Of a DNA stretch of 64,000 nucleotides, positions 19,447 to 27,322 are shown in pieces. Source of the stretch: Leifsonia psychrotolerans (GTDB lineage: Bacteria > Actinomycetota > Actinomycetes > Actinomycetales > Microbacteriaceae); contig NZ_JACCFM010000001.1 of assembly GCF_013410665.1 (NCBI RefSeq), positions 2,542,001 to 2,606,000 on the forward strand, read 5' to 3'. The position numbers and the translations under genes are program-made. The notes under the pieces are model-generated. The model was given only the letters and a program-made list of their open reading frames with translations. It made no database searches and had not been told where the DNA came from. Position 1 is the first letter of the stretch; every line of letters starts with the position of its first letter.

Positions 19447-19489
19447 TGGCGATGAGGCTCGCCACAACCGCGGATATTGCCGCTAATGG
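19447..19489 (+). promoter_or_regulatory. Upstream element of the MutS-like operon, related to that of ppa/eno
   Basis: TGGCGATGAGGCTCGCC (19447-19463) matches the ppa/eno block at 13 of 17 bases, and GCTAATGG (19482-19489) matches exactly the enolase version. The distance from the first block to the start codon (about 79 bases) is close to those of eno (77) and ppa (71). Confidence 0.4.
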
Positions 19490-19541
19490 CCTCTACCTGA
19501 GAGCACTCGACGTGACGTCGAGGCTCAGGTGGAGGAGGTAG

Positions 19542-21116
19542 ATGATGAGCCAGACGGCCACACGGCCCACCGTTTCCGCGGTGACATCGCCCAGCATCCT
19601 TTTCGTCAACGGCGAGAACGAAATGCCCAGACTCACGCTCGTCGCACCGGCCTGTTTCGCGGACCTGAACCTCGACCAGATCGTCGAGGCGATCACGGCG
19701 GGCCGAGAGGAATACGATCTCAAACCATTCTTTTACACTCCACTGACCACGGTCGATGCGCTTCAATATCGGCATGAGGTTCTGCGCGATCTCGAAAGTG
19801 ACGAACTGCTCGGGAGCGTCGGACGCTTCGCACACCTGATGCGGGAGATCCGAAAATACGCGCTCCAGGCCGACAAGCTTCGCGTCGCGCATCAGAAGGA
19901 ACGCTGGATTCTTGATGCAGTGCAGCTTTATGACCGCGCGGTGCGCAGCCTGGCCGAGGACCTCGACGCCGCGAATGTTCAGTCGCGAGGTCTTTCGGAG
20001 TTCCGGGACTACCTCGTCGCATACCTGCAGTCGTCGAGTTACGTTTCGATGGTTGAGGAGGCCGCTCGCCTCATTCGCGAACTCTCCGCCATCCGCTATT
20101 GCGTGCAGATTCGTGGAAACCGTGTGCAGGTCACACCGTACGAATCGGAAATCGACTACGGCGCAGAGGTCGAGTCGACGTTTGAGAAGTTCAAGCAGGG
20201 CGGGGTCGCGGGTCACCTCGTCGCGTTTCCCAACTGGGTAGAAATGAATCATGTTGAGGCAGACATTCTGAGCTTCGTGGCCTCGTTGAACCCTGACACC
20301 TTCCACGCCGTCGCGAGTTTTTGCGCCCAGCACTCCTCCTATGTCGACCGGGCCATCGCCAGTTTCGACCGGGAGATCCAGTTCTACGTCGCCTACCGCG
20401 CCTACACCGACATCTTCGTATCGGCCGGATTGCCTGTGTGCTATCCCGAGGTCGTAGACCGATCGACTGCACTCTCCGCACACGCGGTGTTCGACCTGGC
20501 GTTGGCCACGAAGCTCATCCCCACGCGTCGCGAGGTCGTGTGCAACGATTTCGCGCTCGTCGGGGCGGAACGCATTCTCGTGGTCTCCGGCGCGAACCAG
20601 GGTGGCAAAACGACCTTCGCCCGAGCATTCGGACAGGTTCACTACCTGGCAGCCCTGGGTTGCACCGTTCCCGGCCGCGACGCACACCTCACCTTGTTCG
20701 ATGACCTCCTCACCCACTTCGAGAAGGAGGAAGACCTGCACGGTCTCAGCGGAAAGCTTGAAGATGATCTTCTGCGCATCCGCGACATTCTCGACCGGGC
20801 CACCGAGCGCAGTATCGTCATCATGAACGAAATCTTCACCTCGACGACGCTCGACGACGCCGTCTTCCTCGGCACCGAGATCATGAAACGGATCATCCAC
20901 CGCGGTGCGGTCTGCGTGTGCGTCACCTTCGTCGACGAGCTGTCATCGCTCGACCCATCAGTCGTGAGCATGGTTGCGCAAGTCGACCCGAACGACCCGG
21001 TCGCTCGAACCTTCTCGATCGTCAGGAAACCGGCCGATGGGCTTGCCTATGCCGCAGCAATCGCCCGAAAGTACGGGCTCACCTACGACAGCCTGATGGA
21101 ACGGATCTCCTCATGA
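19542..21116 (+). CDS. MutS-like ATPase A of a tandem pair
   Basis: The 524-residue protein contains the core/lever (MutS III) and ATPase (MutS V) regions of the MutS superfamily but not the N-terminal mismatch-reading domain. Helical lever regions fill about 40-330. Walker A GANQGGKT is at 350-357, and the Walker B region is IVIMNEIFTSTTLDD, with Asn429-Glu430 where canonical MutS has Asp-Glu. A possible switch segment VCVCVTFVDEL follows. A strong GGAGGAGG site precedes two adjacent ATGs (19542, 19545). Its stop overlaps the start of the second MutS-like gene (ATGA). The likely role is nucleotide-driven clamp or translocase action on DNA or RNA, not classic mismatch repair (inference). Confidence 0.85.
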   Translation: MMSQTATRPTVSAVTSPSILFVNGENEMPRLTLVAPACFADLNLDQIVEAITAGREEYDLKPFFYTPLTTVDALQYRHEVLRDLESDELLGSVGRFAHLMREIRKYALQADKLRVAHQKERWILDAVQLYDRAVRSLAEDLDAANVQSRGLSEFRDYLVAYLQSSSYVSMVEEAARLIRELSAIRYCVQIRGNRVQVTPYESEIDYGAEVESTFEKFKQGGVAGHLVAFPNWVEMNHVEADILSFVASLNPDTFHAVASFCAQHSSYVDRAIASFDREIQFYVAYRAYTDIFVSAGLPVCYPEVVDRSTALSAHAVFDLALATKLIPTRREVVCNDFALVGAERILVVSGANQGGKTTFARAFGQVHYLAALGCTVPGRDAHLTLFDDLLTHFEKEEDLHGLSGKLEDDLLRIRDILDRATERSIVIMNEIFTSTTLDDAVFLGTEIMKRIIHRGAVCVCVTFVDELSSLDPSVVSMVAQVDPNDPVARTFSIVRKPADGLAYAAAIARKYGLTYDSLMERISS

Positions 21117-22633
21117 AGGCATACCTGATGTACCGGGATGCGGATTTCGACCTCCACGCGGCCGTTCCCTCACAGGCCGAATCGCTCGTACAGGACCTGA
21201 ACCTCAACACTCTGGTCGCCGCTATGGCCGCCGGTGACGCGTTCCTCTTCGACGTGGCTCGCGAAGCGCTTCTCACGAGTTGCCACGACGTCGAATCCAT
21301 CACGTTCCGTCAGGATGTACTCCGTGACGCTTTCGCACAGGAGTCGGTCGTCAGAGAAATTTATGACCTCGCCGTGGAGGCTCTAGCTCGCGAGAAGAAG
21401 ATCTACAGCTGGGCGTTCACGTCGCCCGACAGCATCCTTCGCCGCTCGGTTGAGGTGTTGGAGATGTTCGTGAGCCTGCTGCGACGGTTGAGGAGAATCG
21501 CCGGCGAGCACCGCGACGCTTTCCATTCCGCGGGCTTCACCCGTTTCTTCAGCATGTTAGAGGAGGAGCTGAGTGACGACTATTTCGAGGAAATCGAAAC
21601 CCATCTCAAAACCCTGACCTTTCGAAATGGTGTGCTTCTCAGTTCCGGACTCGGCCAGGGGAACAAAGCAAAAGCGTACGTGTTGCGCCTGCCCCTGAAT
21701 CCGAATCCGAGCTGGCTGCAACGGCTCAGGATGCTCACGCACTCTCCACTCACCCTCACGATCGCCGACCGCGACGAGGCCGGTCACGACGCGCTGCGGG
21801 AACTGCGGGGCCGCGGTATCAACCTCGCTGCGGATGCACTGGCGAAATCGACGGATCACATCCTCAGCTTCTTCAGCATGCTGCGCTGTGATCTCGCGTT
21901 CTACATCGGCTGCCTCAACCTCAACCAGCGACTCACGTCGCTCGGGGAGCCTCTCTGCTTTCCTGTTCCGCTCCCGGCGGAGGCCGGCCCGTTCACGCTG
22001 AACTGTGACGAACTCTACGACGTGTGCCTCGCCCTGTACGCCGGAGCACACGCCGTCGGCAATGACATCACGGCCGACAGCACTCCACTGGTTGTGATCA
22101 CGGGCGCCAACCAAGGAGGCAAATCGACGTTCCTGCGCAGCGTTGGTTTAGCCCAGTTGATGCTGCAGTGTGGCATGGTGGTCCCCGCTGCGCGGTTCAC
22201 CGCGAGTGTTCGCTCCGGGATCTTCACGCACTTCAAACGCGAGGAGGATGCCGGCATGGAAAGCGGGAAGCTCGACGAGGAGCTCAGCCGGATGAGCGAC
22301 ATCGCCGGCGCGGTCTCCGCAGACGGGCTGGTGCTGTTCAACGAGTCGTTTGCGTCTACCAGCGCACGAGAAGGCTCGGAGATCGCGACCAACATCGTTC
22401 ACGCACTGGTGAACTCTGGTGTCGCCGTGTTCTTCGTCACACATCTCTACGACTTCGCACACGCCCTCTTCACCGAGGATGAAAACGCGTCTCTCTTCCT
22501 CCGTGCAGATCGTGAGTCCGACCGCCGACGAACCTTCAAGCTTGTCAAGGGTGAACCGCTCCCGACCAGCTTTGGCCAGGACGTGTACCAGCGGATCTTC
22601 GCAGCCGCGCCAGGTATCGACGTGGCGAACTGA
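21113..22633 (+). CDS. MutS-like ATPase B of a tandem pair
   Basis: The 506-residue protein is a paralogue of its upstream neighbour: the N-terminal parts align (QDLNLNTLVAAMAAGDAFLF against ADLNLDQIVEAITAGREEYD). It carries Walker A GANQGGKST at 331-339 and a Walker B region LVLFNESFASTSAREGSE, again with Asn-Glu (410-411). VAVFFVTHLYDFAHA holds the conserved TH of MutS ATPases, which protein A lacks at that place (VTFVDEL). It has no mismatch-binding domain. The ATG at 21113 overlaps the stop of the first gene. Coupled paralogues suggest an obligate heterodimer, like MSH4-MSH5. It converges on the enolase gene across a 33-base gap. Confidence 0.85.
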   Translation: MKAYLMYRDADFDLHAAVPSQAESLVQDLNLNTLVAAMAAGDAFLFDVAREALLTSCHDVESITFRQDVLRDAFAQESVVREIYDLAVEALAREKKIYSWAFTSPDSILRRSVEVLEMFVSLLRRLRRIAGEHRDAFHSAGFTRFFSMLEEELSDDYFEEIETHLKTLTFRNGVLLSSGLGQGNKAKAYVLRLPLNPNPSWLQRLRMLTHSPLTLTIADRDEAGHDALRELRGRGINLAADALAKSTDHILSFFSMLRCDLAFYIGCLNLNQRLTSLGEPLCFPVPLPAEAGPFTLNCDELYDVCLALYAGAHAVGNDITADSTPLVVITGANQGGKSTFLRSVGLAQLMLQCGMVVPAARFTASVRSGIFTHFKREEDAGMESGKLDEELSRMSDIAGAVSADGLVLFNESFASTSAREGSEIATNIVHALVNSGVAVFFVTHLYDFAHALFTEDENASLFLRADRESDRRRTFKLVKGEPLPTSFGQDVYQRIFAAAPGIDVAN

Positions 22634-22666
22634 CCAGGGTGGGGTCGACGGTTGGCTGTGCCGCCG

Positions 22667-23998
22667 TCAATACAGGCCGTACGGGACCTCCGCCTGGGAG
22701 CGGGCGATCTCGGCGAGCCGGTTGTATTTGCCGACGCGTTCACCCCGTGCGGGCGCCCCGGATTTGATCTGGCCCACCCCGGCGCCAACCGCCAGGTCAG
22801 CAATGAAGGTGTCGAGGGTCTCCCCCGAGCGATGGGAGATCATGCATGTCATACCGTTCTCTCGGGCCACCCGAATCGCCTCAAACGTTTGGGTGACAGT
22901 GCCAATCTGGTTCGGTTTGATCAGAACGGAGTTCGAGAGGTGATCCGCTGCGCCGGCCGCGATTCGCATCGGGTCGGTGACATAGAGGTCATCACCCACG
23001 AGCTGAATCCGATCACCCAAACGTGAATACTGCGCAACCCAACCGGGGATGTCGTCCTCGGCGAATCCGTCTTCGATGCTCCAAATGGGGTACGTGTCGA
23101 CGAGCCGCACGTAGTAGTCGAGCAACTCGTCCGTGGACACGGCCCCCCTCGGCAATTCATACCCGGGGTCGGCTCGGAAGCCGTTGGCGGCTGGGTCGAG
23201 GGCGATCGCCACCTGGTCGGTCGACGCTGTATAACCGGCGTCGGAGATCGCGGCAATGAGCAGATCTAAGGCCTGCTCCGGCTGCGCGATCGGTGGGGCA
23301 AACCCGCCCTCATCACCCAGCCCCGCAGTACCGAACTGGCGCTTCACCCGGAAGGCGAGCGCGTGATAGATCTCGGCCCCCCATTCCAGCGCATTCTCAA
23401 ACGTGCCGGCGCCGATGGGGGCAATCATGAACTCCTGAAAAACGAGGTCGTTCGAGGCATGGGCGCCACCGTTGAGCACATTGAAATGCGGCACCGGGAG
23501 GCGTTCCAGGCTGTGGGTCTGGGAGGCGATCCAGGTGTGCAACGGAATTCGGTCCAGCGCGGCGAACCCACGAGCGGCCGCCATCGACAGCCCAACGATG
23601 GTGTTGCCGCCCAAACGAGACAGGGTCTCCGTGCCGTCCAACTCGCGCATCGCCGCATCCAGATCGGCCAGCGACGGCCACGAACGGCCGGTGAGCAACG
23701 TGGCGAGCTCCCCCTCCGCGGCGGCGACCGCCTGACGCACACCCCGCCCTCCGAAAGGGCCCCCGCCATCACGCAACTCGACGGCTTCATGGGCACCGGT
23801 CGATGCGCCGGCCGGAGTTGCAGCTTCAACGCTGCCACCGCCCTCGAGGTGCAGGGTCACCTGGATTGTGGGATACCCGCGGGAGTCCAAAATCTGCCGC
23901 GCCTGCACCTGCGAAATGTTCAGCTGTATCACGTCAGCGGGCGTGACGACGTCGTCACTCGGCGGCCGCTGGGGATCGTGGTTGACGTGGGCGTTCAT
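22667..23998 (-). CDS. eno: Enolase, divergent paralogue
   Basis: The 443-residue enzyme interconverts 2-phosphoglycerate and phosphoenolpyruvate. Visible parts are ARQILDSRGYPTIQVTL, the loop PAGASTGAHEAVELRD, HFNVLNGGAHASNDL, GDEGGFAPP, SIEDGF with Glu and Asp metal ligands, the signature VLIKPNQIGTVTQT with the catalytic Lys, and SHRSGE. Compared with typical enolases it has a 25-residue His/Pro/Asp-rich N-terminal extension and AATPAGAS in place of the usual VPSGAS. The ATG at 23998 follows AAGGAG. The divergence suggests a second enolase besides the housekeeping copy elsewhere (inference). Its promoter shares elements with ppa. Confidence 0.9.
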   Translation of the reverse strand: MNAHVNHDPQRPPSDDVVTPADVIQLNISQVQARQILDSRGYPTIQVTLHLEGGGSVEAATPAGASTGAHEAVELRDGGGPFGGRGVRQAVAAAEGELATLLTGRSWPSLADLDAAMRELDGTETLSRLGGNTIVGLSMAAARGFAALDRIPLHTWIASQTHSLERLPVPHFNVLNGGAHASNDLVFQEFMIAPIGAGTFENALEWGAEIYHALAFRVKRQFGTAGLGDEGGFAPPIAQPEQALDLLIAAISDAGYTASTDQVAIALDPAANGFRADPGYELPRGAVSTDELLDYYVRLVDTYPIWSIEDGFAEDDIPGWVAQYSRLGDRIQLVGDDLYVTDPMRIAAGAADHLSNSVLIKPNQIGTVTQTFEAIRVARENGMTCMISHRSGETLDTFIADLAVGAGVGQIKSGAPARGERVGKYNRLAEIARSQAEVPYGLY

Positions 23999-24030
23999 GA
24001 TTCTCCTTGTTGTGCAATCAAGGTAGGAAA

Positions 24031-24091
24031 CCATTAGCGTGCGGTGCAGTGCGAACATCACGAGTTGACGTTCAGGCGGGATCCATCGCCA
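24031..24091 (-). promoter_or_regulatory. eno upstream element shared with ppa
   Basis: On the minus strand, TGGCGATGGATCCCGCC (24075-24091) and GCTAATGG (24031-24038, 33 bases before the ATG) match the ppa upstream region in sequence and layout. The 17-base block is identical. A common regulator or a duplicated promoter is likely. Confidence 0.55.
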
Positions 24092-24167
24092 ATTTAAGAA
24101 TACTCAGTCGCGCCTGTTCCACAACGGATCCGTAGAGACCGGGCGCCACTATCGGCACCGGCAAGCC

Positions 24168-24302
24168 GTGGTCCTCCTCTTTGTCGGCGGCTTCGTTCAG
24201 GCCGTCCAGTGGCTGCTGTGGGTCGGCATCGTCGTGTTGGCTATCGCGGTGATCGCCTGGCTGATGCGCTCTAGTGCCGGACGCAAGAAGACATCCATCT
24301 GA
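24168..24302 (+). CDS. Possible small membrane protein or truncated remnant, 44 aa
   Basis: In the 367-base stretch between the eno upstream block and dps, a GTG-started frame of 44 codons encodes a hydrophobic peptide with two short membrane segments (VVLLFVGGFVQAVQWLLW, then VGIVVLAIAVIAWLM) and a basic tail RSSAGRKKTSI. No clear ribosome site is seen, and the frame is open upstream as well, so it could equally be the 3' remnant of a longer gene. Hydrophobic character and the positive tail argue for a real membrane topology. The remainder of the stretch holds nothing I can name. Confidence 0.3.
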   Translation: MVLLFVGGFVQAVQWLLWVGIVVLAIAVIAWLMRSSAGRKKTSI

Positions 24303-24443
24303 CGCGCCGCGATGCGATCGCTCAGGTCACTCGAGAGCCTTTCGGACTAGCCGGATCGCTCGTCGAGTAGTAACTCTCATTAATGCGAATGTCCAGAAAA
24401 TAAGTCGAATCCGCAGGCTTCGTCGAAAGTGAAGGAGTCCATT

Positions 24444-24838
24444 ATGAAAGCATCTGCCGAACTCAGCAGCAATCTCCAGGCCGTCCTGGTCGACATGATC
24501 GAGCTGCACCTGCAAGGAAAACAAGCCCACTGGAACGTGGTCGGGAAGAATTTCCGTGATCTGCACCTTCAACCGCTTTCCCGGCCGGAGAAGTTGAAAC
24601 GAGCGCAGTGGTAGATCTCATCACCGAACGACTCGAAGCAGTCTCTGCAACAATCCGGGCTGTGCATGACCAGGTAGACGACGAAGATCCGGCCACGGCC
24701 GACCTCTTGCACGCATTTATCCTGAAACTTGAGCACTATGCGTGGATGGTGAGCGCCGAAAACCGCACTCCCACCGCCTCCGAGACCCGGACCACGACGA
24801 GCAAGGCCTCGACGAAGGTTTCGACGACCAAAAAGTAG
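24444..24838 (+). pseudogene. dps: dps-like ferritin gene broken by internal deletion
   Basis: Dps proteins store iron and shield DNA under stress. The start is typical (ATG 24444 behind [26 protein letters not shown], then [22 protein letters not shown]). Directly after that, at about 24570, the sequence jumps in another frame to [22 protein letters not shown] and continues through the normal C-terminal helix (YAWMVSAENRTP) and a Thr/Lys-rich tail. About 40-50 residues are missing, including the helix that supplies the acidic ferroxidase ligands. The first frame stops at 24614. The gene is therefore non-functional as a Dps, although both ends are well preserved, so the deletion looks recent. 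Confidence 0.85.
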
Positions 24839-24869
24839 CGCACGGCGAGGTGAAGAGAGAGGGTTAAGT

Positions 24870-25949
24870 GTGCGCGGAGTTCAGAATGATGGTGGGCCTG
24901 TCAGTCTTTCGCTGAGCCACCCGGCCAGCGTGTGGAACACCCGGCTTCATGACGTTGGACAGTGCGCGCTCGGCTTTCATGGTGATGTGGAAGCCGCGCT
25001 CGCGTGGTCCGTCGAGGTGGGCCACTGGGCGCCCAAGCCCGGCACCGGAAGCACGGCACGATTGTGGGAACTCCTCGCGACCACCGCCGCAGCGGATGTC
25101 GGCGTCGCCCGCATCCTCGAGCCCCACCTTGACGCACTCGCCATTCTGGATCAGGTGCCGACCGGTGTTGCGCTCGACGAGATCGGGATCGATGAGGCGA
25201 GCACCTGGGGGGTTTATGCAGCTGAGGGGCCGGAGTGCACGCTGACCGCCGCCGAGGAGGACGGGTCGTGGATTCTCAGTGGGATCAAACCGTGGTGTTC
25301 TCTCGCACAGGTTGTTTCCCACGCCGTGGTCACCGCACGCACGAGCGACGGTGCACTTCGGCTGTTTGCGGTCGATATGAAGGGTGCGGGAGTGGAAGCC
25401 GAACCAGGCCCGTGGCATTCCCGGGGGCTTCGGCACGTCGTCAGCGCGCCGGTGTCATTCAGTCGGGCTCCCGCCATTCCTCTCGGACCCGAGGGGTGGT
25501 ATTTGACCAGGACCGGCTTCGATTGGGGTGGTATCGGCGTGGCTGCGTGCTGGTGGGGCGGTGCCATCGGGATCGCCCGCGCCCTGTACGGCAGTGCTCT
25601 CAAGCGCGAACCCGACCAGCTTGCGCTTGCTCACCTCGGAGCGGTCGACACGCTTCTGAGTGCCGCCCGCGCAACCCTCGCCGAGGCCAGCAGCGCCATC
25701 GATGACCCCACAACTTCGGCTGAGACAGTCACGCTCCTCACCCGGCGCACCAGAAACCTGGTGGCAGAGACTGTGGAGTCCACCCTCACTCGTGTCGGGC
25801 ACGCCCTCGGACCGGGACCACTGACTCAGGATGAGGAACACGCCCGCCGCGTCGCCGACCTGCACCTCTACGTGCGGCAGCACCATGCCGAACGCGACGA
25901 AGCGTCTCTGGGACGGAAACTCCTGGCTCGAAAGAGCACGCCGTGGTGA
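24870..25949 (+). CDS. Acyl-CoA dehydrogenase-like flavoprotein
   Basis: The 359-residue protein has the layout of the acyl-CoA dehydrogenase superfamily: an all-helical N-terminal domain (to about 120), a beta domain (GSWILSGIKPWCSLAQVVSHAVV; GLRHVVSAPVSF) and a C-terminal helical bundle with RRVADLHLYVRQHHAERDE. Such enzymes use FAD to dehydrogenate or oxidise acyl or amine substrates. I cannot identify the catalytic Glu with confidence. The GTG start lies behind GAGAGAGGG. Its stop overlaps the next start, making a three-gene coupled operon with a deacetylase-methyltransferase and a glycosyltransferase. A role in fatty-acid breakdown is therefore less likely than tailoring of a glycoconjugate (inference). 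Confidence 0.75.
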   Translation: MRGVQNDGGPVSLSLSHPASVWNTRLHDVGQCALGFHGDVEAALAWSVEVGHWAPKPGTGSTARLWELLATTAAADVGVARILEPHLDALAILDQVPTGVALDEIGIDEASTWGVYAAEGPECTLTAAEEDGSWILSGIKPWCSLAQVVSHAVVTARTSDGALRLFAVDMKGAGVEAEPGPWHSRGLRHVVSAPVSFSRAPAIPLGPEGWYLTRTGFDWGGIGVAACWWGGAIGIARALYGSALKREPDQLALAHLGAVDTLLSAARATLAEASSAIDDPTTSAETVTLLTRRTRNLVAETVESTLTRVGHALGPGPLTQDEEHARRVADLHLYVRQHHAERDEASLGRKLLARKSTPW

Positions 25950-27322
25950 GCTTCGACCATCAAGACACCGGAACCCTGGAAGCCGAATGGGTGCGGTCAC
26001 CTCGGTTGTCCGAGTTGCAGAGCCTGGATCTCGACGGCCTCACGCACCTCGTCGTTCTGTCCGCGCACCCTGACGACGAAACCCTCGGGGCGGCCGGCCT
26101 CATCGCACGCGCCGCCGGATGCACTGCGCAGGTGAGCATCGTTGTAGCGACGGATGGCGAGAACTCGCATCCCCGCTCACCCACCTGTACCGCCGCACAG
26201 CTCAGCGCCCTGCGTCGCAGCGAATTGCGAGAAGCGATCGGCAATCTCGCCCCGGCCGCCCGCATCGAGTTTCTCGGTATCCCTGATGGGCAACTGCGCG
26301 AATATGCCGACACCGTCAGGCACCACCTGACGCAGCTCGTCGGACGGCACGGCCCGGAGGGGCTTGTGCTGGTCGCACCCTGGGTAGAGGACGGGCACCG
26401 CGACCATCGCGCGGCAGGCATGATCGCCCGAGCAGCGGCACACTCCACCGGAGCGCGCCTTGTGGAATATCCGATTTGGATGTGGCACTGGGCAGACCCC
26501 GACAACGCAGCGGTGCCCTGGAACGATATGGTGCGCCTCGAGCTGACCGAGGTCGAGCACGCCGTGAAATCGAAGGCGCTGTCCGCTCATCGCAGCCAGA
26601 TCTTCCCGCTGTCTGATGCTCTCGGCGATGAGGTGCTTCTCAACCCAGAGGTCCAACGTCACTTCTCGCGACCGTTCGAGGTGTTCATCGTTCCGCCTGG
26701 CGCATCCCATCAAACACTCGAGAGTTTGCCCGAGGCCTTTTTTGATCACTTCTACACGGGCAAAGCCGATCCGTGGGGTGTTGAAACCCGCTGGTATGAG
26801 GAGCGCAAGCGCGCCATAACGCTTGCGTCCTTGCCTCGGAAACAGTTCAGGTCTGGCCTCGAAATTGGCTGCTCCATCGGAGTTCTCACCGGCGAGCTGG
26901 CCACCCGCTGCGACGCCGTCCTCGCGATCGACATCTCCGAAGCGCCGCTCGCCCTCGCCCGAAAGCGGCTGGGGGCCGTGGAGAACATCGCCTTTGTCCG
27001 ACTGACGACTCCAGATCAATGGCCGGACGACACCTTCGACCTCATTGTTCTCTCGGAAGTCGGCTACTACTGGGACGAAGCGGCCTTGGGCCGCGCACTC
27101 GACAAGGCCCTCGCTTCTCTCACCCCCGACGGAATACTCCTCGCCTGTCATTGGCGACATCCCGTTGCCGAGTATCCGCTCGGTGGGGACGAGGTGCATG
27201 CCGCACTCCGAGAGCGGTCTGATCTTGCCCTCCTCGTGCACCACAGTGAGGACGATTTTCTCCTGGACGTCTTCTCCCGCCCACCCGGTCGGTCGGTCGC
27301 CACAGTGACAGGGCTCGTCTAA
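25946..27322 (+). CDS. PIG-L deacetylase fused to a SAM-dependent methyltransferase
   Basis: The 458-residue protein carries a PIG-L (LmbE) N-deacetylase domain (about 30-250) with the zinc motif AHPDDETLG and the second metal-binding motif DGHRDHRAAG. Its relatives deacetylate GlcNAc conjugates, as in mycothiol or GPI synthesis. From about residue 265 a NodS-like class I methyltransferase follows, with FFDHFYTGKADPWGVETRWYE, the SAM-binding LEIGCSIGVLTGELA and LAIDISEAPLALAR. The fusion suggests that one protein exposes an amino group and then N-methylates it (inference). The GTG at 25946 overlaps the upstream TGA, and the stop touches the next ATG (TAATG). Confidence 0.87.
   Translation: MSFDHQDTGTLEAEWVRSPRLSELQSLDLDGLTHLVVLSAHPDDETLGAAGLIARAAGCTAQVSIVVATDGENSHPRSPTCTAAQLSALRRSELREAIGNLAPAARIEFLGIPDGQLREYADTVRHHLTQLVGRHGPEGLVLVAPWVEDGHRDHRAAGMIARAAAHSTGARLVEYPIWMWHWADPDNAAVPWNDMVRLELTEVEHAVKSKALSAHRSQIFPLSDALGDEVLLNPEVQRHFSRPFEVFIVPPGASHQTLESLPEAFFDHFYTGKADPWGVETRWYEERKRAITLASLPRKQFRSGLEIGCSIGVLTGELATRCDAVLAIDISEAPLALARKRLGAVENIAFVRLTTPDQWPDDTFDLIVLSEVGYYWDEAALGRALDKALASLTPDGILLACHWRHPVAEYPLGGDEVHAALRERSDLALLVHHSEDDFLLDVFSRPPGRSVATVTGLV

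Noticed and set aside
19203..20900. A 565-residue minus-strand frame covering the first MutS-like gene
   Set aside because: It overlaps the ppa start and the MutS-like gene antisense; its composition fits a shadow. Only its last short part was kept as a possible leader frame.
19542..22633. Phage-derived or classic MutS-MutL mismatch repair genes
   Set aside because: No mismatch-recognition domain, no mutL and no phage genes nearby.
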